From: DATNPX01 sp036702975 | GTDB lineage: Bacteria; Cyanobacteriota; Vampirovibrionia; Obscuribacterales; Obscuribacteraceae | DNA: 64,000 nucleotides | Reading direction: 5' to 3' | NCBI GenBank assembly: GCA_036702975.1 | Contig: DATNPX010000034.1 | Location: 455,736 to 519,735 of the forward strand | Part shown: piece after piece, positions 35,021-43,286 of the stretch | Layout of the letters: each line of letters starts with the position of its first letter | How positions within the stretch are numbered: position 1 is the first letter of the stretch | The notes under the pieces: generated by a model | Databases searched by the model: none | The model's input: only the letters and a program-made list of their open reading frames with translations | What the model was told of the DNA's origin: nothing | Position numbers and translations under genes: made by a program

Positions 35021-36295
35021 TTACCTTGATTTGACTGAATCCGTAGCTATCTTCACGGGTGAATGCGAAATGTATTGCAGCAGATCCATGTAACGTTGCG
35101 GCGGTGAAGTTAGACAAAGACGAAATATATAGTCGTCACGACCGAGCAACTTATCTGCAAAACACCAAAATGCCGCTAGATAGAGTTGCAGATACTTCCG
35201 ACTAACACCATTGAAAAAGTGCACGACGAATTTCACTACTCGTGTGCGTAGTTTATCCAGGCTGTCGTTGATATATGAATCGTGCAAAAGAGACTGTGGA
35301 CCGCCTCGCCGTTGTTCGCATCCTGGGCGGTCGTTTTTGATGGGGTGGCCGTTGACACGCTTTGAGTCGTTGCCTGTCAGCACATGCTGCCCCTCAAATC
35401 CGTCCCGATATTGGCTGGTTGCTCTGGCACAATTATCTCGTTGGAAAGTTCGCGCATCGAAACAGTCTGGACGCACAAATCTGTTGCCGCCAAGCCTTTC
35501 GATCAAGCCGTCAATTTCGAATGCTCCCATTATCGAATTTAGCTCGGGCACAGAAAGACCGAGCGCCTCCACCAAGTCGTCGAAGAACATCGGACCTTCC
35601 TCAAGTTTCATCCACACTAGCCTCACTTTGTCATGAAGTATTGCTGGCATAAACTGAAGCACTGTTTCTAATGGATCTTTTGAACATGAATTGCTGTTTG
35701 CAGCACTGTCAACTTCTGGTTCGTCGGTCGCACGTTCTTTTGTATATTCTTCCTCTTCTGTTCTGGGGTGCATACGAGATGGGGTTTCCAAAGAGCGCCG
35801 ATTCATGATTGATGTAAATTCGCTAGATGGCATTAGAATGGCGCCGTCCTCCATTTCGCTCTGTACAACAACTCTTATTTTTCTAAGAATATTGAGTGCA
35901 CTGGATTGCGCAATGGCTGCAATCTCGTGCAGACAAACGCTCGAGAGCGGAACGCCCCGTTCGGTAAGCCAAATAGCCATCATCCAAGGCTCTGCTCTTC
36001 TGCAGCGCTCTAGTAAGGTACCAACCGTAATCGAGTGCATGCGAAAGCATCCAGAACAGATAATGTGTCTTCCATTGCCATGCTCAAACGACTCAGACCC
36101 GCAGCTTCTACAAAGAAACAAAGAGTATCGCGAAGCTATCCTGGCCAACTCAATCCAACAATCTTCCTCAGTGCCAAATTGCGATTTAAACTGCTTCAAA
36201 AGTCTCTCAAGCTCAGTGGATTGCTCGGCAAACTCCTTGGCAGAATCTGCGGTTGCGCGCGTCTTTTTCGAAGAAGATCTTCTGAACACTTTCAA
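35021..36295 (-). CDS. IS1595/ISXO2-transposase-derived protein with winged-helix insert
   Basis: 424 residues. N-terminal part is the transposase zinc-ribbon of IS1595-type elements: FGTEEDCWIEL, Cys62/65/80/83 in CRSCG...CSGCF, then SITVGTLLERCRRAEPWMMA. The middle (about 190-265) instead holds a winged-helix-like domain (FDDLVEALGLSVPELNSIMG, then FEIDGLIERLGGNRFVRPD), similar to the C-terminal domain of DprA. The end again resembles the transposase: FFNGVSRKYLQLYLAAFWCF. The usual V-D-E-T-Y-x-G-G catalytic start of the DDE core is absent. Start taken at TTG 36295. It is probably a DNA-binding protein made from a transposase, not an active one. A 40-bp palindrome lies 115 bp upstream. No terminal repeats found. 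Confidence 0.72.
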   Translation of the reverse strand: MKVFRRSSSKKTRATADSAKEFAEQSTELERLLKQFKSQFGTEEDCWIELARIASRYSLFLCRSCGSESFEHGNGRHIICSGCFRMHSITVGTLLERCRRAEPWMMAIWLTERGVPLSSVCLHEIAAIAQSSALNILRKIRVVVQSEMEDGAILMPSSEFTSIMNRRSLETPSRMHPRTEEEEYTKERATDEPEVDSAANSNSCSKDPLETVLQFMPAILHDKVRLVWMKLEEGPMFFDDLVEALGLSVPELNSIMGAFEIDGLIERLGGNRFVRPDCFDARTFQRDNCARATSQYRDGFEGQHVLTGNDSKRVNGHPIKNDRPGCEQRRGGPQSLLHDSYINDSLDKLRTRVVKFVVHFFNGVSRKYLQLYLAAFWCFADKLLGRDDYIFRLCLTSPPQRYMDLLQYISHSPVKIATDSVKSR

Positions 36296-36409
36296 AGCCC
36301 CGCCAAAAAACTTTTTCTATCTACTTAGTAGTACGTAAGAAGTAGTGGAAAAGTTCAAATGTGAGAAGTTTGGCTTAGAATCTGACAATGGCATCTCAAA
36401 TTGAGTGCT

Positions 36410-36449
36410 GGTGACAGAGTTAAACCGATATCGGTTTAACTCTGTCAGC
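36410..36449. repeat. Palindromic element (copy F) with altered but paired arms
   Basis: Perfect inverted repeat over 36412-36447 with half-site TGACAGAGTTAAACCGAT. Compared with the copy at 43132 the spacer and outer core base differ (CAGAG and T instead of ACAAA and G), yet the right arm changes to match. It lies between the IS1595-derived gene's start and the 3' end of the K+ transporter gene. Confidence 0.93.
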
Positions 36450-36483
36450 GGACCCCGGTGCGCACCATTTTTTGAATTGGTGT

Positions 36484-38520
36484 CTACGTAGTGAGTGGCG
36501 CTTTTGACGTGGCTGCATCAGCTGGCACTTCTGGTTTTCGTTTACGACCAGGCTCATCTTCTAAGTAATAACGAACGTTCGCCACCACAACGTCACGTCG
36601 ATTTAGCAACGCCAACTTAAGTAACAATCCCGTATTTCCATGAAGCAGCGTGTGCCACCATTTGGTCGGTACGAATTCTCCAATTACAATGGTGATTCTT
36701 TGATTGGGCTTCTCTTCATGAACAACGTCTAAATAATGCAAAATCGGCGCCAAGAGAGAACGATAAGGCGACTCCAATATTGCAAGCTGGACGTTTGGCA
36801 CCATCTCTTCCCAGAGCTTCTTAAAAGCTGCGGTCTTCTCCGGATCTAGTTCGACGTGCACCGCAATACAATCAGGGGACAACGATCTCGCGAACTCAAG
36901 AGTGCGCATCGTACCCACATTCACGCCTTGAGCAAGCACAAGGACGATGTTTTTCATCGGTTCCACAAATGGATCATATTCTCGCAACCGCAGTTGTTGT
37001 GCCACGTCAGCATAGTGCTTGTGAACCTTCAAGAACATCAAGACCAAGAGGATAAGCAAGATCACAACAGCCCAAGCACCTTCCATAAATTTCTCGGTTG
37101 CGATATCAATGGACACTAAGAAAGTGGCAAGAGCACCGACTCCATTAATGGCAGCCCGCCAGGTCCAGCCTTTTTCTTTGCTGACAATCCAGTGCTTAAC
37201 CATGCCGGCTTGACTGAGCGTGAATGCCACGAATACTCCGATCGCATACAGCGGAATCAAGGCATCAACACTGCCCTTTTTTAGTGCGATCAAGAGTGCC
37301 GAAACAATACCTAGAAGAATGATTCCGTTATTGAACACAAGCTTGTCGCCAAGACTGGACAACTGCCGAGGCATAAACCCGTCACGAGCTAAAAGTGATG
37401 CCAGTCGGGGAAAGCCCGCAAAACTTGTATTGGCAGCCAACACCAAAATCAAGGCGGTGAAAAGCTGAGTGCCCAGATAGAGGAAACTGAATGGTCCGGT
37501 CTTGCCAAATACTGTTCCAGACAACTGGTCTATTACAGCTGGAGCAGTTCCTGATGCACCTTCCCAATAGACCACGTGAAACTTGACGGCCAACCAGGAA
37601 ATTCCCAGAAAGATAGAGCCTAGTACAAGACCCATCAGAACCAAGGTCAAACAAGCATTGCGAGATTTTGGCTCTTTAAATGCAGGAACTCCATTGCTGA
37701 CGGCCTCAGTTCCAGTCATTGCCGAACATCCGTTGGCAAAAGCTCTGAAAAGAACAGTTATGCTGAAAACTTGGGTCGTGTATCCGTCCATTCCCAGATT
37801 ATTTGGCACAGTCTGATTCGCATATTGTTCTTGAAAATGCCACCCCAACGTCGGTCCAAAAAATCCAAATCCGATCATCAGATAGCAAGCCAAAATAAAG
37901 AAATAAGTAGGCATCGCAAAGAGCGTCCCGGACTCCTTCAATCCACGTAGGTTGGCAATAGTCAGGAGCGCAATGAAGACGATGCAATACATCACTAGGT
38001 GTTCTTTGATGTGCATGAATTCGAAAGTCGGCACATCCCTCAAGTTCTGAACCCCAGACGCAATTGACACAGAAACAGTGAGAACGTAGTCGATCAAAAG
38101 CGCCCCGGCTGCCACCAGACCCGAGATAGTGCCAAGGTTTCGCTTAGACACTGCATATGATCCGCCACCCTCGGGATAAGCGACGATGACTTGCCAATAA
38201 GAACAAACAACGACACCAAGCAACGCCACAATCAAAGTCGATATACCGAGCGTATATTGAGCGTAGTGCTCGCGTTCGGTCGCCACCCAAAGGCCAGCGG
38301 CGCCAAGGGCTAAGACGATTTGCTGTGTGGCATACGCCACAGACGAAATGGCGTCGGAAGAAAAGATAGGTAACGCTAATGTTTTTGGTAAAAGGACCTC
38401 GTCGCTCTGGCTGCTCGATAACGGATTGCCAAAGATAAACCGCCGTACCGCCTGGATGAATGTCCCACCTGTGCTCTGTGTGTTCTTCGGTTCAGCATAG
38501 GGGACTACTTCAACTGTCAT
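36484..38520 (-). CDS. kimA: KimA-type K+ transporter (APC superfamily)
   Basis: 678 residues. The family signature LALPIFSSDAISSVAYATQQ, VAYPEGGGSYAVSKRNLG and LLIDYVLTVSVSIASG match the Bacillus KimA/YdaO group of K+/H+ symporters, as does the cytoplasmic C-terminal domain: AVHVELDPEKTAAFKKLWEE, LESPYRSLLAPILHYLD and PTKWWHTLLHG. About 12 membrane helices precede it. In Bacillus the protein is controlled by c-di-AMP directly and by a riboswitch; I see no ydaO-type riboswitch in the 150 bp upstream. A K+ channel gene at 58840 may be its functional partner for export. Generic amino-acid permease is the main alternative. Confidence 0.85.
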   Translation of the reverse strand: MTVEVVPYAEPKNTQSTGGTFIQAVRRFIFGNPLSSSQSDEVLLPKTLALPIFSSDAISSVAYATQQIVLALGAAGLWVATEREHYAQYTLGISTLIVALLGVVVCSYWQVIVAYPEGGGSYAVSKRNLGTISGLVAAGALLIDYVLTVSVSIASGVQNLRDVPTFEFMHIKEHLVMYCIVFIALLTIANLRGLKESGTLFAMPTYFFILACYLMIGFGFFGPTLGWHFQEQYANQTVPNNLGMDGYTTQVFSITVLFRAFANGCSAMTGTEAVSNGVPAFKEPKSRNACLTLVLMGLVLGSIFLGISWLAVKFHVVYWEGASGTAPAVIDQLSGTVFGKTGPFSFLYLGTQLFTALILVLAANTSFAGFPRLASLLARDGFMPRQLSSLGDKLVFNNGIILLGIVSALLIALKKGSVDALIPLYAIGVFVAFTLSQAGMVKHWIVSKEKGWTWRAAINGVGALATFLVSIDIATEKFMEGAWAVVILLILLVLMFLKVHKHYADVAQQLRLREYDPFVEPMKNIVLVLAQGVNVGTMRTLEFARSLSPDCIAVHVELDPEKTAAFKKLWEEMVPNVQLAILESPYRSLLAPILHYLDVVHEEKPNQRITIVIGEFVPTKWWHTLLHGNTGLLLKLALLNRRDVVVANVRYYLEDEPGRKRKPEVPADAATSKAPLTT

Positions 38521-38672
38521 TTTTTTATAAGGTGCCTTTAAAAAACTCTTTGCAGATACCAGTGTAAGGCCTTAGCGGCGAAGTGGGATTATCCTGCTTA
38601 AGACAAGTAATATCAAGAAAGTATCAAGAAAAAGTCAATTAACAGTTTCCTGGAATCGTTTATTCGGAAGTT

Positions 38673-40397
38673 CTAAAGTCCACTATGAGTGACAGGACAT
38701 GACTGCGGTCGCAAACTCGAAAGAATTAGTTGCGCCGGTCGGCTTGAGGGATCGATGGCAAGTGAGCATTTTGCAAGCGCTACAGCTTGCTCGGTCTCGC
38801 CCAGTGCCTGCGCAAGCTGAGCGGTCTGAGCAAACGAGTCAGCGTCTTGATTTAGCATCGTCTTCAAATGAGCATAAGTGGTCCGCGCCAGATGCATGTC
38901 TTTATCATGCAGAGCGAGCTGGCATTGCTTTATGTAAGTGTAAGGACTCTCCGGAAAATTCTCCTTGGCCATTAACAAAAGCTTTGGCACCGCCTGCAGC
39001 TCTCCTTCTGCAAAGTAAATATCGATCAATCCAAACAGGGCATGTGCACTTTTCGGCGAGCGGCGCAGGGCATCCTCCCCCAGGGCCACGGCTTTCTTGT
39101 TTTGTCCAAGAGCCGATAGACAAAGACTTTCCACTGACAAACGAAATGCAACGTTCTCATCGTGATGATAGTCCGTCGAAGAGGCCGGCCCTAGCGTCGA
39201 CAAAAGCTTAAGCGCTTCAGATGCACTGCCCAACCTGAGCTTCGCCTCGGCTGCCAAACAAGTCGCCATATAACGAAGGGCTGGATTGCGCTCGTCTTGC
39301 GCCAGGGCAGCGCGTGCATCGCTCAAAGCGGCGGCGTAGAGTCCCAGGTGTAAGTTAAGGTCGGCACGATTAACTAGCGCAAAAGGATCGAGCGTAGCCA
39401 GGTTAAGAGCACTGTCGAGAAGATCCTGCGCTTGCTTGAATTTGCGTTCTTGAATGAACATATGCGCCAAGCTAACCTTGGCTTCTACGTAGTCGGGCTT
39501 ATAGAGAAGCGCCTTCCTCCAGTGTTTCTCTGCATCGGCGAAATCGCCAAGATTATATTCAGCAATCGCCTGGTTGTACCATCCGGCGGCAAATGGCGGA
39601 TCCAACGCCAGCGCCATCTTGTAACGCTCCATGGCTTCGTAATACCTGTGCTCTGAGAGATAACGATTGCCATAGTTATAGGAATAGTTGACGAAGGCTT
39701 TGCGTCCAAGCAATGAGACCATGCCAAACGCCACCAACAAGGTGAGGAGAAACCGCTGCCCGGTCATCATGTTGTACATCAAGCGCAACCGGTTCAAGGA
39801 GATAGGACGAACAAGAAGCACATTCTGCTCCTGCGGCACCGTCTGCATCGCCTGAGCAGAGATCGTGCGGCACAAGGAGCTGAATTGTTCGGGAGCGAAT
39901 AGAAAGGACGGAATGTTGTGTGGCACCAACCTGCTACTGAAAAATCTCAGCGCCTTATGCGGGCGCTCAAAGACGATCAGGCGGTAAGCCGTGGGATTGA
40001 GTGAAAAAAGACGCGAGAAAGCTTCCTGGGGTTCAATAGCTACGGCTTCTATACGTTCCCAGGGGATAGGTTTGGCGAAGCGCCAGAGTCGAATCCCGTC
40101 TTTATCAGTGGAGACGCCTTCTCCAGCCAACCGAACCAACTGAAGAATGCCCAGGAAACCAACATACCAGAGCACTAGCGCTGAAATCCAGAGCCCGAGC
40201 AGGCGGATGAACCAACTCATGAAATCCGGACTGCTTGGCAGCAGTGCGACAGCATCAGGCGTTATCAACAGCCAAGCGATCGCCACTGCCGTCTTCTGCG
40301 CCAGGCGGGCCATCGCTTTTGAGTGCAAAGGAAAGATTGTGCGCCCAGGCTGCGGCGACAATTCAGGCACGGTCGAGTCGTTTGACGGGGGCTGCAT
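38673..40397 (-). CDS. TPR membrane protein
   Basis: 574 residues. Two helices near 32-50 and 62-85 (IRLLGLWISALVLWYVGFLG), a soluble part about 90-200, a third helix (FLLTLLVAFGMVSLLG near 215-230), then at least eight tetratricopeptide repeats from about 245 to the end (YYEAMERYKMALALDPPFAA, FADAEKHWRKALLYKPDYVE, FKQAQDLLDSALNLATLDPF). The middle resembles a membrane-bound PH-like segment (WERIEAVAIEPQEAF), which is tentative. Probably an envelope scaffold. Function unknown; divergent from the OmpR regulator gene. Confidence 0.82.
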   Translation of the reverse strand: MQPPSNDSTVPELSPQPGRTIFPLHSKAMARLAQKTAVAIAWLLITPDAVALLPSSPDFMSWFIRLLGLWISALVLWYVGFLGILQLVRLAGEGVSTDKDGIRLWRFAKPIPWERIEAVAIEPQEAFSRLFSLNPTAYRLIVFERPHKALRFFSSRLVPHNIPSFLFAPEQFSSLCRTISAQAMQTVPQEQNVLLVRPISLNRLRLMYNMMTGQRFLLTLLVAFGMVSLLGRKAFVNYSYNYGNRYLSEHRYYEAMERYKMALALDPPFAAGWYNQAIAEYNLGDFADAEKHWRKALLYKPDYVEAKVSLAHMFIQERKFKQAQDLLDSALNLATLDPFALVNRADLNLHLGLYAAALSDARAALAQDERNPALRYMATCLAAEAKLRLGSASEALKLLSTLGPASSTDYHHDENVAFRLSVESLCLSALGQNKKAVALGEDALRRSPKSAHALFGLIDIYFAEGELQAVPKLLLMAKENFPESPYTYIKQCQLALHDKDMHLARTTYAHLKTMLNQDADSFAQTAQLAQALGETEQAVALAKCSLAIDPSSRPAQLILSSLRPQSCPVTHSGL

Positions 40398-40764
40398 TCA
40401 CTAGGTCTGTGCCAGAGCCTGGCACGGCTGCCAGACCACAATTATGCCCGTTTCAGAACACTCCGGCTCCCATCTATTATGACTCTATTGCCAACCAGGT
40501 TCTGCCACCAAATCTGATAGAAATTGGAAATTCTGGACTAATTGGGGTTGTAGCTCTTTTCTGAGTGCTGTCCAATCTGGTAAATTTTTGAAATATCCAG
40601 GCGCGGGGGAGGCGATTCATCCTAACCGGCCTTGGTATCCGGGTTTGGCACTGTTTTCAAAGACGTGATGTTACAAATTCAAAGCGTTAGACAAAAACAT
40701 TAGAACGTGCCATATTGAACGGGGGTTAATATTAACTGTGGCAGTAGGATGTGAGGTGACTTGC
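40398..40764. promoter_or_regulatory. Divergent promoter region
   Basis: About 367 bp between the TPR gene start and the OmpR-type regulator start. No repeats or clear operators seen. Presumed to hold both promoters. Confidence 0.4.
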
Positions 40765-41439
40765 TTGAAAATCCTGATTATCGAAGACGATGTCAACATC
40801 GCTCGTCTAATCGAACTTGAACTCGGATATGAGGGTTATCAGGTTTCGGTGGCTCATGAGGGAAATCAGGGGCTTGACCTATTCAAGAAAGACCAACCGG
40901 ACCTCGTTCTTTTGGACGTGATGCTCCCTGGTCTCGACGGCGTTGAAGTTTGTAAGAGACTCCGCACAATGTCGAAAGTGCCGGTCATTATGTTGACGGC
41001 AAAAGACGGAGTTGGCGACAGAGTATCCGGTCTCGACAGTGGTGCCGACGACTACCTCACCAAGCCTTTCGCTACAGAAGAGCTTCTCGCTCGTATCAGA
41101 GCAGTCATGCGCCGCAAGCCGCAAGAAGGCATCCTTACTTATGCCGACCTCTGGATGGACCAACTCAACCGCGTCGTTAAGCGTGGCGAGCGCCAACTCG
41201 ATTTGAGAGCAAAAGAGTTCGATCTGCTCAGACTGTTCATGCAGTATCCGGAGCAAGTGTTGTCCCGCGAGTTTATCTTCGACAAAGTTTGGGGCTACGA
41301 CTTCATAGGCGAATCAAACGTCATTGAAGTGTACATCCGATATTTGCGTTCCAAGCTTGAGGACGGCAACACAAAGCGCCTGATTCAAACAGTCCGCGGC
41401 GAGGGCTATGTGCTGCGCGAAGAAGAACCTTCTCGCTAA
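40765..41439 (+). CDS. OmpR-family response regulator
   Basis: About 224 residues from TTG 40765, which has GAGGTG 6 nt upstream and gives the standard KILIIEDDVNIARLIELELG N-terminus; GTG 40738 would add nine residues. Receiver domain: acidic pocket IIEDD, phospho-Asp in LVLLDVMLPGLDG, VIMLTAKD, and Lys in YLTKPF. C-terminal winged helix: LDLRAKEFDLLRLFMQYPEQ and LIQTVRGEGYVLR. ELELGYEGYQVSVAHEG closely resembles cyanobacterial regulators of this class. No sensor kinase adjoins it, so it is an orphan regulator. A good terminator follows. Confidence 0.92.
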   Translation: MKILIIEDDVNIARLIELELGYEGYQVSVAHEGNQGLDLFKKDQPDLVLLDVMLPGLDGVEVCKRLRTMSKVPVIMLTAKDGVGDRVSGLDSGADDYLTKPFATEELLARIRAVMRRKPQEGILTYADLWMDQLNRVVKRGERQLDLRAKEFDLLRLFMQYPEQVLSREFIFDKVWGYDFIGESNVIEVYIRYLRSKLEDGNTKRLIQTVRGEGYVLREEEPSR

Positions 41440-41529
41440 CGCTGAGTAGTAGGTCTTCACAGCAACGGCGATGACGGAGATTGCAGCAAGCAGCAATGCA
41501 CGCCTGCCATTTCGCAAGACAAAAGTTCA

Positions 41530-41572
41530 AACGAGAGTGCCTATTGCATTCTCGTTTTTGTTTCTTTTGATT
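41530..41572 (+). terminator. Terminator after the OmpR-type regulator
   Basis: AACGAGAGTGC (41530-41540) pairs with GCATTCTCGTT (41546-41556) with one G-T pair and loop CTATT, followed by a T-rich run. Confidence 0.8.
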
Positions 41573-41646
41573 TTTTTGAATCCTGCAGTCGTTTTTGCGC
41601 TTGTGCGTGTTTTCTCTTGTGCGTGTCGTTCGTTCGCTAGGATCTC

Positions 41647-42363
41647 CTACGGCTCTTGCTTAAGCATTTCTCGATGATCCGACTCGCTGGACGCGTGTTG
41701 CAATCGGATGTGCAATTTGATGCGAGCATCTGGATTCAACATATCTAGTGTCTTCAGCGCTCGCCATGCAACAAATGGATTCTCATCCTGAAGCAAAGAA
41801 AGGAGTATATCTTCAGGCATATATGGATTTTCGGCCATCCCAAAACGCACGTCCGCATCAGTATCGCCAGCGACCTTAAGCAACAAATCCCAGGGTGCGT
41901 TATTGTTCTCAGCCACAGCCAGGCGGACCTCACTGCTTTGGTCGTCAGAAAGCACTCGCAGAAGCTCAATTGGGGTCTTCGGGTTCGCCGCAACAGCAGA
42001 CCGTATCAGCACCGACTTGTCTTCTGATAATCGCAGAAGGACCTGGCGCGGAGTATTTGGATTGCCCGCCACGACCCGGCGTACATGCAAAACGTTCAGC
42101 TCCCCGAGAAGCTGTGACTGAGTAAGTTCGCGAGGAGAACTCTTGTTTTTCCCGTCTTCGTCTGATCCTTGCTGTAGTTGCGTAGTTCGCGCCTCCACAT
42201 CCGAACTAACGTGTGTTTTGAGGCACGCTGGATGTTCAGCGGGATCAAGATGTTCGAGGGGGTCAGGACGGTCGGGGCGGTCGGGACGGTCGGGGCGGTC
42301 AGGGCGGTCAGGGAAATCAAAGCGATCAGACGGGTCTGGTTTATCAGTGGACGTTTCGTTCAT
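41647..42363 (-). CDS. LRV-repeat protein, paralogue of the 7664 gene
   Basis: 238 residues from ATG 42363, which has AGAGGA 6 nt upstream; the frame is open further to 42492 but without a ribosome site. The N-terminal 40 residues are charged and include tandem R-P-D tripeptides coded by GTCGGGACG-like 9-bp repeats. From about 95 to 215 there are four LRV-like units: NPNTPRQVLLRLSEDKSVLI, NPKTPIELLRVLSDDQSSEV, NNAPWDLLLKVAGDTDADV, NPYMPEDILLSLLQDENPFV. The same N-P-x-T-P signature is in the 723-residue protein. Probably a protein-binding solenoid; role unknown. Confidence 0.85.
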   Translation of the reverse strand: MNETSTDKPDPSDRFDFPDRPDRPDRPDRPDRPDPLEHLDPAEHPACLKTHVSSDVEARTTQLQQGSDEDGKNKSSPRELTQSQLLGELNVLHVRRVVAGNPNTPRQVLLRLSEDKSVLIRSAVAANPKTPIELLRVLSDDQSSEVRLAVAENNNAPWDLLLKVAGDTDADVRFGMAENPYMPEDILLSLLQDENPFVAWRALKTLDMLNPDARIKLHIRLQHASSESDHREMLKQEP

Positions 42364-42711
42364 CGGGTGTCCTCTTCCTCGTTCAGGAAATAAGCAGGGC
42401 ATCCAAGGCATAGACATCGGGCATAGACATCGGGATAGATGCCTAGTAGGGCCGTTTTGCCCAAAAGCCTGCATGAAGTACCGGCTTAACAATTAATTAG
42501 CGCCAAAGCTGTGCATTTAACCGAGTTCGAACTCCGCAGACCGATTTAGGCTCTACAATGCCTTTAGATTTGGACCATATTTTGAGGTCAATTCTAATCC
42601 TCCCCGTAAAACTCCCATTGAAAGCCGGTTCGAGAGTGTGTTTCGCTCGAATTACCTATTGTGCATTTAGCAGTGTAAACATATGATACGTGTAGATGAC
42701 CCTAGTTTCAT
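42364..42711. other. Gene-free region between divergent genes
   Basis: About 350 bp. Holds a short direct repeat GGCATAGACATCGGGCATAGACATCGGG-like at about 42407-42435 near the LRV gene start. Otherwise nothing recognised. Confidence 0.4.
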
Positions 42712-42747
42712 ATGGTTGTCGCGTTAAATGACCGAGGACCCCGTACG

Positions 42748-43035
42748 ATGATTACCGCAGTGCAAGCCGACTCCAAAAGCTCTTCGAGCCAGAACATTTC
42801 GCCAGAAGAGTTCTTTCTCCAAATTTTGTATCAAGATGACAGCAGCTGGAAGTTGCGGCTACCGAAAGAACTCAGTTCCTATCAGGCTGAATTAGAGCAA
42901 TTGTTGGCTAAGGTTTTTGCCGATCGCCATTCGTCTGAGAACTTCGCCTTAGCGCAACAACTGGCAGTAAATTGGTGCTTCTCTAAGTGTCGCCAAAATG
43001 GTATCTCGGTTGAAGACTGCCTTAAGAGCGCCTGA
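42748..43035 (+). CDS. Small hypothetical protein
   Basis: 95 residues from ATG 42748, which has GAGGA 9 nt upstream; an in-frame ATG at 42712 would add 12 residues. After a Ser-rich N-terminus the body is helical (ISPEEFFLQILYQDDSSWKL, then ELEQLLAKVFADRHSSENFA) and ends in NWCFSKCRQNGISVEDCLK with three Cys. No family recognised. It converges on gyrA, with a perfect 40-bp palindrome in between. Confidence 0.6.
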   Translation: MITAVQADSKSSSSQNISPEEFFLQILYQDDSSWKLRLPKELSSYQAELEQLLAKVFADRHSSENFALAQQLAVNWCFSKCRQNGISVEDCLKSA

Positions 43036-43131
43036 TTTCTTTAAGCGAGCAAAATATTCAGACATCAAACCCGCATTACTATTGGGTTTATACTGCTGAG
43101 CTTGTTGTATTGTTAGTTCAGCCAATACTGA

Positions 43132-43171
43132 GGTCAACAAAGTAAACCGATATCGGTTTACTTTGTTGACC
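43132..43171. repeat. Perfect 40-bp palindrome (copy G, best copy of the family)
   Basis: Exact inverted repeat without spacer; half-site GGTCAACAAAGTAAACCGAT. It defines the full element: outer GGTCA, 5-nt spacer, 20-bp core, mirrored. Located between the converging 3' ends of the small gene and gyrA. It could act as a bidirectional hairpin but has no T-run. Confidence 0.97.
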
Positions 43172-43286
43172 GGAACTTCGTGCGCTACACGTTAGAGCAG
43201 CCCATCAATAGAAACAGATAAAAGCACAACGCTTTACAACCGGACGCATCCAGATTATATTTCATGAGATCGGTTCAAGGAAACCG

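Noticed and set aside
38521..38672. c-di-AMP (ydaO) riboswitch upstream of kimA
   Set aside because: The leader is short and lacks the conserved riboswitch segments.
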